Part shown: positions 55,237 through 64,000 of the stretch, piece after piece
Position numbering within the stretch: the first letter of the stretch is position 1
How the letters are laid out: each line of letters begins with the position of its first letter
The notes under the pieces: model-generated
Database searches by the model: none
Told to the model about the DNA's origin: nothing
Seen by the model: only the letters and a program-made list of their open reading frames with translations
Source of the DNA: DATCHW01 sp036508135
GTDB taxonomy: Bacteria > Bacteroidota > Ignavibacteria > Tepidaquicellales > Tepidaquicellaceae
DNA: 64,000 bases
Assembly: GCA_036508135.1 (NCBI GenBank)
Contig: DATCHW010000003.1
Span: 105,945-169,944 of the forward strand
Direction of reading: 5' to 3'
Made by a program: the position numbers and the translations under genes

Positions 55237-57711
55237 TTAATAATCTTCCGGATTTCCGTTATCTTCGTTATCGTCTTTTTTTGGTTTTTTCTTATTCATA
55301 GTTTTATCATCTCCAAGTCTGTAGGTGAATGTCAGGAATGCAACTCTCGAATCCCTTTTTCTGGAATTTGTAATTTCAAAACCTGTACCTATTGATGTTG
55401 AATTAAATTTGAATGAGTTGAAAACATCGCTTACACGGAATCCCAGTGTAATCCTTTTATTCAGGAAATCCCGTTTTAAAGCAAGGTCGACAGACTGGAA
55501 TGGTTCGGTCGTGCCCTGTGCCGTTACATTCTTTCCGTTGTAGTTATAAGCAATCTGTAAATCGAAAAGATTCGGGAAGGAAAAACTTGAATTCACTCGG
55601 GCACTCCAAGTATAACTGCTGTTATCAAGCTCTCCTGCTCCGTAATTTCCCTGAACAATTGAACGATAATAACTGAAATTACCATTCAAAAACCACCAGT
55701 TAAGAAGTTGTCCTGAGGTAATAAATTCAAATCCGTAAGAGCTTGATTTAGACAGATTTTTAAATGTAGTCATTGTAACATTGCTATCCGTAAGAGTAGT
55801 AATTCTGTTTATCACATCGTTAGTAAGTTTGTAAAAGATTGAAGATGTGACCGAAAAACTCTTAAAGTATTTCAGATAACCAAGTTCAACAGCGTTTATA
55901 TATTCCGGATTCAATTCGGGATTTCCTACCCTGAGATTCTGCGGGTCTGAATAGTCTATAAAAGGATTAAGGAACCACGAATGGGGACGGTTTATTCTTC
56001 TCGTGTAACTTAACTGAATATCCTGAGTTTTTGAGAGACTTTGTGTAAGATAAACACTTGGAAATATACTGAAATAGTTTTTATCAAAACTCTTGTTCTG
56101 TGTTATCTGGTCGGATTTAGTAAAAGTCTGCTCAGCCCTCAAGCCCACCTGGAATGCAAATGAACCAAGTTTAGTACCGTATATACCATATAATGCGTGA
56201 ACGCTTGTATTATATTCGAAATTGTTCAATACATTGGCATTATTTATCCACGCTTGTTGGTTAAAATCAAATACGTCCGCTCTGAAATCAGATTTCATCT
56301 TTGTAAAATCACTTTTATATCCGAACTCAAGTTTTGCATCTTCTCCGAGCGGATGATAATAATCGACCTGAATAACTCCGTCGTAATCTTTATCGGTAGT
56401 AAAATCATTTTCCAGATAAAGAGGTAATAAGGGAGTTCCACTCCCTGCGAAATCCTGTTCGTTGATATTCAGTGTCTGATCTTCCTTCCTGAAATTATAA
56501 TTAACAAGTGCCGTTAATTCCTGCTTTGGTTTGTCGAACTTCATTCTGTAATCAAGCGATAAATCAAATCCGTTGCCGGTTTCACCATCAAAATTATTCC
56601 TTTCATAAGAAGAAAGCGGATCCAAATTTAACAAAAGATTTGCATAATCTGATTTATTGAAACTGTTACGTGTTCTGTAATTATATCTGCCCGAAAAGCC
56701 GAGAGATATTTTATTATTAAAATCATAATCTATACCTAATCCCCCGATATTCGAAAGCATTTTATTGGATGAAATTGAATTCTGCTGGAAAAAAGGAATA
56801 GAATCATTTAATAGATTTTTCCTGAAACTGTTACCATTTCCTCCCATCCGGAATGACCTTAAGCCATAGTTTACTGAGAAATTGAATTTACCTTTACGGA
56901 TCCCGAGACTTGTAGAAGCGTTATATTTATCTCCCGTACCGGAATTTAAATTCAAAGTCCAGTTATATCCTGCTTCCTGTTCTTTTTTCAGAATGATGTT
57001 GATTATTCCTGCATTTCCTTCGGGGTCGTATTTGGAAGAGGGATTTGTGATAATTTCGATAGTTTCAATTTGATCTGCAGAAATTTGTTCCAGAAGTGAA
57101 GTGATGTCCCCTGCAAAATTCGACTTCCTTCCGTTGATAAGTACATTAAGGTTTCCGCTTCCCCGCATTGAAACGTTTCCGTCTATATCAACCGCTACAG
57201 ACGGTATGTTTTTTAAAGCGTCGAGAGCATTCCCGCCCTGAGCATTTAAATCTTTATCAATGTTATATATTTTTTTATCAATTCCTGCTTCGTAATAACT
57301 TCTTTCTGCCGTTACATCAATTTCGGTTATTGTCGTTGAGCCGGATTCAAGTTTAATAGTTTCGAGTGCGATTTCTTTATTCTCGGGTGTTACCATTATA
57401 TTGATTATGACTGCGGTATTGTAACCGATATAGCTTGCCTTGAGTTTAAATCTTCCGCCTTTGGTGTCAAGCGTGTATTCGCCTTTTGAGTTTGTTGTAG
57501 TTCCTGTTACAAGGGAAGAATCTTTTGCTTTGAAAAGTTGTATAGTTACGGATTCAATCGGCGCATTTAAATCTTTATCGAAAACTTTCCCGGTAATTTT
57601 CCCCTGAATGACAGGAAAAGTCTTTTTATCCTGAGCAATGATACTGCTGCTGGTGAAAAAATTTATTACAAATAATGATATTACACAAAAGGTTATATTT
57701 TTTATCAACAT
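55237..57711 (-). CDS. TonB-dependent-receptor-like outer-membrane beta-barrel protein with carboxypeptidase-regulatory N-domain
   Basis: 824 residues. After a Sec signal (ending SSSIIAQ), a CarboxypepD-regulatory-like domain (ITGKVFDKDLNAPIESVTI) leads into a plug (GNALDALKNIPSVAVDIDGN, MRGSGNLNVLINGR, IEIITNPSSKYDPEGNAGI) and a large barrel of the outer-membrane beta-barrel 3 type. The C-terminus is unusual: after the last strand (AFLTFTYRLGD) come about 25 residues rich in Lys, Asp and Asn (MNKKKPKKDDNEDNGNPEDY). It is the last gene of a four-gene operon with an ECF sigma factor, anti-sigma and a membrane-anchored sensor-like protein, 3 bp after the latter. It is the probable effector or target of that system. 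Confidence 0.88.
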   Translation of the reverse strand: MLIKNITFCVISLFVINFFTSSSIIAQDKKTFPVIQGKITGKVFDKDLNAPIESVTIQLFKAKDSSLVTGTTTNSKGEYTLDTKGGRFKLKASYIGYNTAVIINIMVTPENKEIALETIKLESGSTTITEIDVTAERSYYEAGIDKKIYNIDKDLNAQGGNALDALKNIPSVAVDIDGNVSMRGSGNLNVLINGRKSNFAGDITSLLEQISADQIETIEIITNPSSKYDPEGNAGIINIILKKEQEAGYNWTLNLNSGTGDKYNASTSLGIRKGKFNFSVNYGLRSFRMGGNGNSFRKNLLNDSIPFFQQNSISSNKMLSNIGGLGIDYDFNNKISLGFSGRYNYRTRNSFNKSDYANLLLNLDPLSSYERNNFDGETGNGFDLSLDYRMKFDKPKQELTALVNYNFRKEDQTLNINEQDFAGSGTPLLPLYLENDFTTDKDYDGVIQVDYYHPLGEDAKLEFGYKSDFTKMKSDFRADVFDFNQQAWINNANVLNNFEYNTSVHALYGIYGTKLGSFAFQVGLRAEQTFTKSDQITQNKSFDKNYFSIFPSVYLTQSLSKTQDIQLSYTRRINRPHSWFLNPFIDYSDPQNLRVGNPELNPEYINAVELGYLKYFKSFSVTSSIFYKLTNDVINRITTLTDSNVTMTTFKNLSKSSSYGFEFITSGQLLNWWFLNGNFSYYRSIVQGNYGAGELDNSSYTWSARVNSSFSFPNLFDLQIAYNYNGKNVTAQGTTEPFQSVDLALKRDFLNKRITLGFRVSDVFNSFKFNSTSIGTGFEITNSRKRDSRVAFLTFTYRLGDDKTMNKKKPKKDDNEDNGNPEDY

Positions 57712-57714
57712 ATT

Positions 57715-58077
57715 TTATTTCCCAAATTCTGTTTTTATATGATTAATTTTTTTTTCGAAATTCTGTTTTTGTTTATCATTCAAAAATGGTTTTAGCTCTA
57801 TATATAAAGAGTCAAAAGAATTGAACATTTTACCCATATTCTCTTTTGAAAGTATATATGCTTTTTCCGAATATTTATCTATTACCGGCTGAATCTGTTT
57901 AAGTTGTGCCTCATCCGGGTCTACCATACGAACTATCTTTTTAGATATGTTTTCTTTGGTAGGGGTTTCGGAAAAAGATTTAAATTTGCGATGTGAAATA
58001 AAGTTCATTGCGGCGGCTCCGATTATTATACCTATAATGAGCGTACTCAGGAGCATTATTACCGATTTCTTTTTCAT
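57715..58077 (-). CDS. Membrane-anchored Spy/CnrR-like periplasmic protein
   Basis: 120 residues: one N-terminal helix (5-27), then a helical hairpin domain with DPDEAQLKQIQPVIDKYSEK and LKPFLNDKQKQNFEKKINHI. This is the usual layout of periplasmic sensors of the Spy/CpxP/CnrR (heavy-metal-sensor) group, whose second motif includes LTxxQ-like LNDKQKQNF. It lies between the anti-sigma gene (19 bp) and the outer-membrane protein gene (3 bp), which suggests it senses envelope stress or a ligand for the sigma system. Family membership is by architecture only. Confidence 0.72.
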   Translation of the reverse strand: MKKKSVIMLLSTLIIGIIIGAAAMNFISHRKFKSFSETPTKENISKKIVRMVDPDEAQLKQIQPVIDKYSEKAYILSKENMGKMFNSFDSLYIELKPFLNDKQKQNFEKKINHIKTEFGK

Positions 58078-58096
58078 TTAAATTAATTTAATATTA

Positions 58097-58516
58097 TTAT
58101 TCAAAAAACAAACTTGAGATATTATCCGATGTCAGAAAATCACTGTCGGATAAAGAACTAAAAATAAAAGTGCCTTCACTTAAGTAGAATACAATCGTCA
58201 GAAGAACAATAAAAGTGAGTGCGGAATAAGCAATTTCTTTAAAATATTTCGAGAAGAGATTATCGAAAACAGATGATTCAGTCAGTTGTAACTCTTCTTC
58301 ACGAAGCATTTTACTTAATACGCTTTCTGCAAAAAAAGCTTTCGGTTCGATTTCCTCTTTATCTCCTAAAATATCGTATGTTAAGGAAATCTCTCTGAAT
58401 AAATCAGAACATTCTTTACAGGAATCGAGATGTTCTTTTATTCCGTCTATTTTATCAACGGAAAGTTCATTTTCGGTGTATTGAACAAGATTATTTTGTA
58501 TATATTTACAGTCCAT
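58097..58516 (-). CDS. Anti-sigma factor with zinc-finger HC2 domain
   Basis: 139 residues. The N-terminal cytoplasmic zf-HC2/ASD domain shows the CKYIQ start cysteine and HLDSCKECSDLF (HxxxCxxC) zinc site. A single membrane helix lies at about 98-115, followed by a short periplasmic tail. The domain binds and holds the ECF sigma factor encoded 76 bp upstream. The short tail (about 25 residues) hints that signal input comes through another protein, probably the Spy-like protein encoded next. Confidence 0.88.
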   Translation of the reverse strand: MDCKYIQNNLVQYTENELSVDKIDGIKEHLDSCKECSDLFREISLTYDILGDKEEIEPKAFFAESVLSKMLREEELQLTESSVFDNLFSKYFKEIAYSALTFIVLLTIVFYLSEGTFIFSSLSDSDFLTSDNISSLFFE

Positions 58517-58592
58517 AATTTTCCTCTTTCATATTAGACACGGATTAATCGAAAAACCCCCGTCATTTTTAAGAATATTTCACATAAAAAAA

Positions 58593-59156
58593 TCATTTGT
58601 AGTATTCGATTAGAATTTTTTGCAGGTTCGTTTTAGCCCTCGCGATTAATGACTCAACGCTTTTTACTGAAAGTCCAAGTACCTCACTGATTTCTTTTGA
58701 ACTTAGGGCTTCATTTTTATTAAGAATAAATACGGTTTTCTGCTTTTCCGGCAAAGAATCAATAGCCTTATCTAAAATTAATTTTCTTTCTTTATTAATA
58801 TATCCGGCATCGGCAGTATTATCGGAATCGGAGGAAAAATTTGATATTATTCCGGGATCTACCGAATATCTTTCTGTTTCCCGGTACTTTTTATTATCCC
58901 GTAAAAAATTAATTGACCTGTTAACGGATATTCGATAGAGCCAGGTGGATATCTTTGATTCATTTCTGAACTTATTAATTGTCCTGAAAACTTCTATGAA
59001 TACTTCCTGTGCAATATCATTAGCATCATCTGCATTGTTCACAAATTTATAGCATACATTTATTACAAATTTCTGATGCTGCTCGATGAATCGCTTAAAA
59101 GCTTCTTTGTCATTGTTTAATATTCCGGATATTATTTCTATTTCTTCCTTCGGCAA
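58593..59156 (-). CDS. ECF-type RNA polymerase sigma factor
   Basis: 187 residues with region 2 (DDANDIAQEVFIEVFRTI, STWLYRISVNRSINFLR) and region 4 (SLPEKQKTVFILNKNEALS, SKEISEVLGLSVKSVESLI helix-turn-helix); no region 1.1 or 3. The start is TTG at 59156. First gene of the operon sigma, anti-sigma, Spy-like protein, outer-membrane barrel. ECF sigma operons are usually autoregulated, so its own promoter should lie in 59157-59402. Confidence 0.93.
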   Translation of the reverse strand: MPKEEIEIISGILNNDKEAFKRFIEQHQKFVINVCYKFVNNADDANDIAQEVFIEVFRTINKFRNESKISTWLYRISVNRSINFLRDNKKYRETERYSVDPGIISNFSSDSDNTADAGYINKERKLILDKAIDSLPEKQKTVFILNKNEALSSKEISEVLGLSVKSVESLIARAKTNLQKILIEYYK

Positions 59157-59402
59157 AATTTAGGATCCTTAAATTATCTAATTTGAGTTCGAAAAACAGA
59201 TTAACAAGCAATATGTGAGTCAAAATATATAATATTAAATGTTAACATTATACAAAATAACCAATTAAAAATTTAAAATAGCGATTAAAAAACCGGAAAA
59301 TTTTATTATGGCAAAATTGTTAGAAAATACCAAATTATATGGAACTAACAAAGAATTATTTTGGTTTTGTTTTCCAAATATAAGAAAATTTAATTAAAAT
59401 TT

Positions 59403-60059
59403 ATGAAAAAAATAATTTTTTTCCTCATTCTTGGTTTATTTATTTCTACTACAATTTACGCCCGAATAATAACAATTACTGTCGGTCCCGGATTGAGCAG
59501 GACTTTTGTTCCGAGTTCTGTCACTGATGCAGTTGTCGGAGATACCGTAAAATGGGTGTGGGATTCAGGAATCCATACAACAACTTCGGTGACAGTTCCG
59601 GCGGGAGCGGCTACATGGGATGCACCGATAAACAGCACCTCTACTTCATTTAGTTATGTAATACAAGTGCCCGGAACATATAACTATGAATGTACTTTTC
59701 ATGTTTTAATGGGAATGACAGGAAATTTCGTAGCGACCCCATCAGTAGGAATCCGGCAAATTGAAACTGTTGCTAATAAGTTTGAACTATCGCAGAATTT
59801 TCCGAATCCGTTCAACCCTGTTACCAGTATTAAATTTAGTATTCAGGAAAAATCATTTGTTAAACTAAACATTTATGATATAAACGGGAGGTTAATGACT
59901 AATTTAGTAAATAATAACTTAAGTGCAGGGGAATACAAATATGATTTTAATGCCGGAAACCTTTCAAGCGGGATATATTTTTACAGAATAGAAGCAGACA
60001 ATCTGACCGGAAACACAGGAAAATTTATGGATACAAAACAAATGGTGCTGATAAAATAA
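59403..60059 (+). CDS. Secreted cupredoxin (plastocyanin-like) with T9SS sorting domain
   Basis: 218 residues. A Sec signal (ending TIYA) is followed by a type I copper domain of about 100 residues. Ligands fit the His in WDSGIHTT, and Cys, His and Met in YECTFHVLMGMTG. GDTVKWVWD is the typical second strand. Residues about 128-218 are a T9SS type A sorting domain (SQNFPNPFNPVTSIKF, GIYFYRIEA, KQMVLIK). It would carry electrons or bind copper at the cell surface. It stands alone, divergent from the sigma operon. Confidence 0.9.
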   Translation: MKKIIFFLILGLFISTTIYARIITITVGPGLSRTFVPSSVTDAVVGDTVKWVWDSGIHTTTSVTVPAGAATWDAPINSTSTSFSYVIQVPGTYNYECTFHVLMGMTGNFVATPSVGIRQIETVANKFELSQNFPNPFNPVTSIKFSIQEKSFVKLNIYDINGRLMTNLVNNNLSAGEYKYDFNAGNLSSGIYFYRIEADNLTGNTGKFMDTKQMVLIK

Positions 60060-60172
60060 TTTTTCACACAGTTTTTATTTCTCATCGTTTCCCAATTGAA
60101 TTTGGAACGCACTTAAATCTGAAACTACGTTTCAATTGAAGGATCAACAAATAAAGTTTGAAAAATAAGTAG

Positions 60173-60210
60173 GAATAAAAAAGCAAGGGAGCTTTACTGT
60201 TCCCTTGCTT
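60173..60210 (-). terminator. Rho-independent terminator for the BNR-repeat protein gene
   Basis: AAGCAAGGGA (60181-60190) pairs with TCCCTTGCTT (60201-60210). On the minus strand the stem is followed by TTTTTTATT (60181 downwards), so it serves the minus-strand gene ending at 60315. On the plus strand no T run follows. Confidence 0.8.
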
Positions 60211-60314
60211 CGTTATTATGTAGTTCTTTTTTATTTTTAATTTTTATTATATCAATACTCCCGATACACTACTTTATCGGGATTTCATCACAAATAAATT
60301 TGTGATTCAACTTG

Positions 60315-63218
60315 CTATTTAATCAGAATCATTTTCTTCACAGCATTAAAATCTTCTGCCGTCAATCTATAAAAATAAATCCCGCTTGCAAGTGATGACG
60401 CATCAAAATCTACTATGTAACTCCCCGGTGATTTTACTTCATTTACTAATGTAGTTATTTCTCTGCCGAGTACATCATAGATTATTAACTTCGTCAATCC
60501 CTGTTTCGCAATATCAAATTTAATTTGTGTAACGGGATTGAACGGATTCGGATAGTTCTGGCTCAGATTAAATACTGCGGGTACCGTTGTAACAACCGGA
60601 TTTATTCCAACCGAATTTATACTGATAACAAAGCACATATTTGGTCTTGCAGTGTAAGATGAATTCGGTGAGGTTATATCCACGCATCCATCACCGGTTT
60701 CGAGATCCAGATGATTGTGAGCAACTGTTCCCGTTGATGGTGTTGCATAAACGGTTGAGTTGGGACCGACTGTATTATTGTTAAAACAAATCTCTATTAA
60801 AAGGTTACTTGTTCCGTTCCAGGTAAACGGTGTTTGCAATGTGATATCCTGCCAACCGGCTCCTGCTATGGAATATGTTCCGTCGTAAACCGTAGTCCAA
60901 CCGGTCGAAGTGAACCCTGATATTGATGAACCGGCAAAACTCTGCATTTTCACCTGGAATCCGTTCATAACCTGTGCTGCAGGATTGATTATATTGAATG
61001 CGATTTTTTGTATAGCTCCAGGACTGCCTCCGCCGGATGATATTTCGCTTGCGAGATAAAGCAAATCAGTTCTTGAATCCATATAGAATGTGTAGAAGGG
61101 GTATCCTACACTTACTGAACCTGAACCGATGCATGAAGTTGTAAGTGCAATCAATTTAAAAGAATGCAATGAAGTAGAATCTAAATTGTGATTTGAAGAA
61201 TTATCTCTTGCGAAAATTCTGTAATAAATCGAATCATAATAATTCACCTGATTTGTATCGGAATTAAACAATCCGGAGTAAAGACTGCCGCTTGTTGTAT
61301 TAAGGTTAAATCTGTTTAGTCCGGTTGAAGGATTATTTTTGTACCATTTCACCCATACCGAATCCACACCTATATTATCTGTAACCGTTGCAGATAATAA
61401 AACCGGCCAGAGACTTCTCGGAGTGTTTTGTAAAGGGGAATGAGTGATAATAGGTTTAATCGTATCAGGAGCTGCAATGAACGTATGATAAAATCCCGGA
61501 GCACCTCCCGGAGAAGTTGATATTCTGCTTAATGAGTCAACTGTTTTTAAATAATATCGGTAAGTTCCAGCTCCGCTCAATGTAATATTTCCTGTCCAGT
61601 TATTTCCGACTGAATTAGTCATTTCCAGACTATCTGTGAATGTAGTAGTGTTTTTTGAATAATATAATTTTGTCAAAGAAGGAATTATTACGGAACCTGC
61701 GGGAGTAATTATTGCATTCACAGCTCTTGTTCCAGTAATAGTTTCTGTATTCCCGAGCGGAGTATGGGTAATTGCGGGACCTAAGTCAATTGAAGCAGTC
61801 CAGGCTTGCATCGAACCGGATTTATCGTCAAACCAGAAAGGCCATACTTTATTATTAGAGGATGTAATTCCGATATAGTCACCCATATAAGGCTCAAAAT
61901 TCGATTCCGGTTTCACTTTCCATCTGTGATCGCTCACTGTTATATCAGTCCAGGAATTTCCACCGTCAATAGAACGGGAAACAAAAGTTTCGCAAGAGTC
62001 GCCCACTGAAGGATAATTTCTGTTATCGTAATAAACAATATTAATTCCGCCATAAGCATCAACATTGATAGCAGGGAAGAACTGAACTTTTCCGTTATTC
62101 ATTGCATCCTGATTCACTCTTATTCCCGCTGACCATGTTATACCTCCGTCTGTTGAGCGGTGAAGTACGATATCCGGGTCACTACCGGCGGGAGTAATAT
62201 TTTGGTCGCATGTCACAATATAAATCCATCCGTTTCTCAGACCGCCGCTTTTATCAACACCTATTCTCGGAAAACTGTTTACTCTTACACCCCAGCCATT
62301 GAATGATGATGAGCTGATACCATTCATATCGAAAATATTCTGATTAACGGTCCATGTTAGACCTCCGTTTGTTGATTTTGCGAATCCGGCATAATCTTCA
62401 GTGTAAGGAGATAATAATAATGGTGCTGCCCAGCAGATATAAACATTACCCTGCGGACCTGCAATAACATCAGAACCCTGTGAATAATGTCCGGAGATAG
62501 GATTATCAATTTGTATCGGAGTTCCCCAGCTTATTCCGCTGTTAGTAGTCCAGGATACCATGATCGGCGGTTGAGCAAGTGCAAAATTGCTCCATACAGA
62601 ATAAGTCCTGCCGTAATAAAGGCTTGTTGGTGCATCATCAGTACCAATCATATTTTTATCTGAATTGACACTTGTAATAGTTGTATAATTTGACCACGTA
62701 GTCCCGTTGTTTGTGGAATAATTAGATATCAAAGTTGCAATATTGGCGCTGATCATATTCAGAGTTGTGAAAATTAATACCCCATTCTTGTCAATAATTG
62801 GTGCAGGGTCTGAAGTCGAGTCTGGAAGATTTGGTAATATATCACTGCCAAACCAGGTTACACCTCCGTTTGTTGTTAAATACATACCTTGTCCGTAAGT
62901 TGAACCGACTGTAGTATTTGCAGAGCCAAACATTATCAATGGATTTACAGGACTGCTGACCAGTATTACTTCGTTTTGTTGATTTGAATTAGGAAGCACT
63001 CTTATATTTGGAGATACTGAGAGCGTTCCGGATGTTGTGAAATAAAATTTTGTAGTCGTATTTGGATTAACATAAGTGTAATTAACATCTGGTATTTGTG
63101 CATAATTGCCGGTTTTAATCTTAGCCATCACTCTTGGAGCCTGTAACCTTTTTTCCTGTGCCAAAGATAGGTTAAGCATAAATAAGAAAGCAACAAGAGA
63201 AAGAATAGATATTTTCAT
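60315..63218 (-). CDS. Large secreted BNR/sialidase-like repeat protein with T9SS sorting domain
   Basis: 967 residues. Sec signal (MKISILSLVAFLFMLNLSLAQ). The first ~470 residues hold at least five Asp-box/BNR turns (TTNGGVTWFG, TNSGISWGT, STNGGLTWTV, STDGGITWSAG, SIDGGNSWTD), giving a sialidase-like beta-propeller without obvious catalytic arginines. Two Ig-like segments follow, each starting with a THTPLGNTE or THSPLQNTP motif, then a beta-sandwich domain (SVGYPFYTFYMDSR...). The last ~85 residues are the T9SS domain (SQNYPNPFNPVTQIKFD, GIYFYRLTAEDF, KKMILIK). It is probably a surface adhesin or carbohydrate binder; enzymatic activity is not supported by what I see. Confidence 0.85.
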   Translation of the reverse strand: MKISILSLVAFLFMLNLSLAQEKRLQAPRVMAKIKTGNYAQIPDVNYTYVNPNTTTKFYFTTSGTLSVSPNIRVLPNSNQQNEVILVSSPVNPLIMFGSANTTVGSTYGQGMYLTTNGGVTWFGSDILPNLPDSTSDPAPIIDKNGVLIFTTLNMISANIATLISNYSTNNGTTWSNYTTITSVNSDKNMIGTDDAPTSLYYGRTYSVWSNFALAQPPIMVSWTTNSGISWGTPIQIDNPISGHYSQGSDVIAGPQGNVYICWAAPLLLSPYTEDYAGFAKSTNGGLTWTVNQNIFDMNGISSSSFNGWGVRVNSFPRIGVDKSGGLRNGWIYIVTCDQNITPAGSDPDIVLHRSTDGGITWSAGIRVNQDAMNNGKVQFFPAINVDAYGGINIVYYDNRNYPSVGDSCETFVSRSIDGGNSWTDITVSDHRWKVKPESNFEPYMGDYIGITSSNNKVWPFWFDDKSGSMQAWTASIDLGPAITHTPLGNTETITGTRAVNAIITPAGSVIIPSLTKLYYSKNTTTFTDSLEMTNSVGNNWTGNITLSGAGTYRYYLKTVDSLSRISTSPGGAPGFYHTFIAAPDTIKPIITHSPLQNTPRSLWPVLLSATVTDNIGVDSVWVKWYKNNPSTGLNRFNLNTTSGSLYSGLFNSDTNQVNYYDSIYYRIFARDNSSNHNLDSTSLHSFKLIALTTSCIGSGSVSVGYPFYTFYMDSRTDLLYLASEISSGGGSPGAIQKIAFNIINPAAQVMNGFQVKMQSFAGSSISGFTSTGWTTVYDGTYSIAGAGWQDITLQTPFTWNGTSNLLIEICFNNNTVGPNSTVYATPSTGTVAHNHLDLETGDGCVDITSPNSSYTARPNMCFVISINSVGINPVVTTVPAVFNLSQNYPNPFNPVTQIKFDIAKQGLTKLIIYDVLGREITTLVNEVKSPGSYIVDFDASSLASGIYFYRLTAEDFNAVKKMILIK

Positions 63219-63360
63219 TTAAAAATATTCAATTTATTAATTATTAATAAAGTTAACATTTTTTTTATTTAATATTCACTCAAAAAGTTTAAAAACCCGA
63301 TAGGATTTAACTTCTTTTATTTCTTTGCTTTCTTTTTACGGAGTTTGTCCAGAGGCTCAA

Positions 63361-63392
63361 AAATAAAAAGGGGAACTCGCAAGAGTTCCCCT
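63361..63392 (-). terminator. Rho-independent terminator after the partial T9SS-cargo gene
   Basis: AGGGGAACTC (63369-63378), loop GCAA, GAGTTCCCCT (63383-63392). Read on the minus strand a TTTTTATTTTT run follows. It lies 30 bases past the stop of the gene at the window edge. Confidence 0.88.
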
Positions 63393-63422
63393 AACTAAGA
63401 AAGAGAGAAATAGAAAACAATC

Positions 63423-64000
63423 TTATTTAATGACGATCATTCTTTTGGTTATTGTTGTTGAATTTCCGTTTGCATTGGTAATCATTTGGTAGAAATAATT
63501 TCCGCTGGCAATATTCGAAGCATTGAACTGTATCGTGTAGAATCCCGCTTTCTGTTGTAAATTCACTAATTCTGAAATTACTCTCCCTGATATATCATAC
63601 ACTTTAATCATTACCTTTGAATCCAGTGGTAATTCATAATCGATATTAGTAACAGGATTAAAAGGATTAGGGTAATTTTGTGATAAATCGTATTTGCTGG
63701 CATTTGAAATATTTACAAATCCATTAAGTAAGAAATATTCGTAATTTCCATTATAATCTATTTGTTTTAATCTATATTGATATTTTCCTGTATTTAATTT
63801 TGAATCTGTATAAGTATAATTTGTTGGTGTATTTTTTGTTCCGTTACCTTTTACAAATCCTACTTTTTCCCAGTTATTTTCATTTTGCATTGAACGCTGA
63901 ATTTCAAAACCGGAATTATTTGTTTCTGTTGCTGTTACCCAATTTAATTTAACATCTCTTCCAAAAATTGACGCTGCAAATGATGTTAATTCTACCGGCA
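63423..64000 (-). CDS. C-terminal part of a T9SS-secreted protein (5' end beyond window)
   Basis: The frame is open from the right window edge to 63423. The first visible residues, LPVELTSFAA and LNWVTATETNNSGFEIQRS, are the fibronectin-like segment that precedes sorting domains in this lineage. Then come a jelly-roll part (YQYRLKQIDYNGNYEYF) and the T9SS type A domain (SQNYPNPFNPVTNIDYELP, GNYFYQMITN, KRMIVIK). An internal ATG at 63890 is not the true start because the homologous domain begins before it. The catalytic or binding region is outside the window, so its function is unknown. Confidence 0.85.
   Translation of the reverse strand, partial: PVELTSFAASIFGRDVKLNWVTATETNNSGFEIQRSMQNENNWEKVGFVKGNGTKNTPTNYTYTDSKLNTGKYQYRLKQIDYNGNYEYFLLNGFVNISNASKYDLSQNYPNPFNPVTNIDYELPLDSKVMIKVYDISGRVISELVNLQQKAGFYTIQFNASNIASGNYFYQMITNANGNSTTITKRMIVIK

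Noticed and set aside
1..64000. tRNA, rRNA, transposase, integrase or prophage genes
   Set aside because: I looked for their signatures on both strands and found none I could support.

Overview
The window looks like a piece of an Ignavibacteria-type genome (Ignavibacteriota, FCB group near Chlorobi and Bacteroidota). The base composition is AT-rich. Five secreted proteins end in the type IX secretion (T9SS) sorting domain with the NYPNPFNP signature common in that lineage. There are TonB receptors with carboxypeptidase-like N-termini, an HU-like protein with a Bacteroidota flavour, and many weak or absent Shine-Dalgarno sites with several TTG starts. I see no rRNA, tRNA, CRISPR array, transposase or phage genes.

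Region 1 (1-12.8 kb) is metabolic. A tight minus-strand operon runs ygeY, ygeW, ygfK, ygeX and then a selenium-type xanthine dehydrogenase that leaves the window. Its gene content is that of the cluster linked to anaerobic purine/urate breakdown: molybdenum hydroxylase, a dihydropyrimidine-dehydrogenase-like flavoprotein, an amidohydrolase, a carbamoyltransferase-fold enzyme, and 2,3-diaminopropionate ammonia-lyase giving pyruvate and ammonia. A second minus-strand pair, xdhA-xdhB, encodes a classical FAD/2Fe-2S/Moco xanthine dehydrogenase. A small lipoprotein gene sits between them on the other strand.

Region 2 (12.8-24.4 kb) starts with a repeat-bearing intergenic stretch and a small secreted-protein gene whose only sensible start is ACG. 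It then holds a DUF4239 membrane protein, an SDR oxidoreductase, a free-standing RapZ C-terminal domain and a UbiX-like flavin prenyltransferase. An envelope operon follows: GT-C glycosyltransferase with TPRs, YfhO-like protein, MltG with a long N-terminal extension, and a multi-pass membrane protein. CCCCGTAGGGG palindromes mark its upstream edge.

Region 3 (24.3-46.4 kb) holds a TonB receptor with a small companion, a T9SS-exported CocE-like hydrolase, LemA, a GDP-mannose pyrophosphorylase fused to a degenerate phosphomannomutase, and an orphan PTS EIIA. It also has two PAS histidine kinases, one of them broken by an in-frame TAG and an A9 frameshift. Pyruvate phosphate dikinase, an exported M14 carboxypeptidase, a pair of convergent truncated genes and an intact OmpR-type two-component system follow.

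Region 4 (46.5-64 kb) holds free-methionine-sulfoxide reductase, an HU-like protein and a 722-residue protein with an HU-like head and a C-terminal membrane anchor. Next come Lnt, PAP2 phosphatase, IspF, DUF6483 and a subtilase. An ECF sigma / anti-sigma / membrane-anchored sensor-like protein / TonB-type outer-membrane protein operon follows. The last genes are T9SS cargo: a cupredoxin, a large BNR-repeat protein and a truncated C-terminal piece.

The items most worth a second look are the membrane-anchored HU-domain protein, the twice-broken PAS kinase, the ACG-start gene, the purine operon in a non-enteric lineage, and the perfect 20-bp inverted repeat upstream of ppdK.
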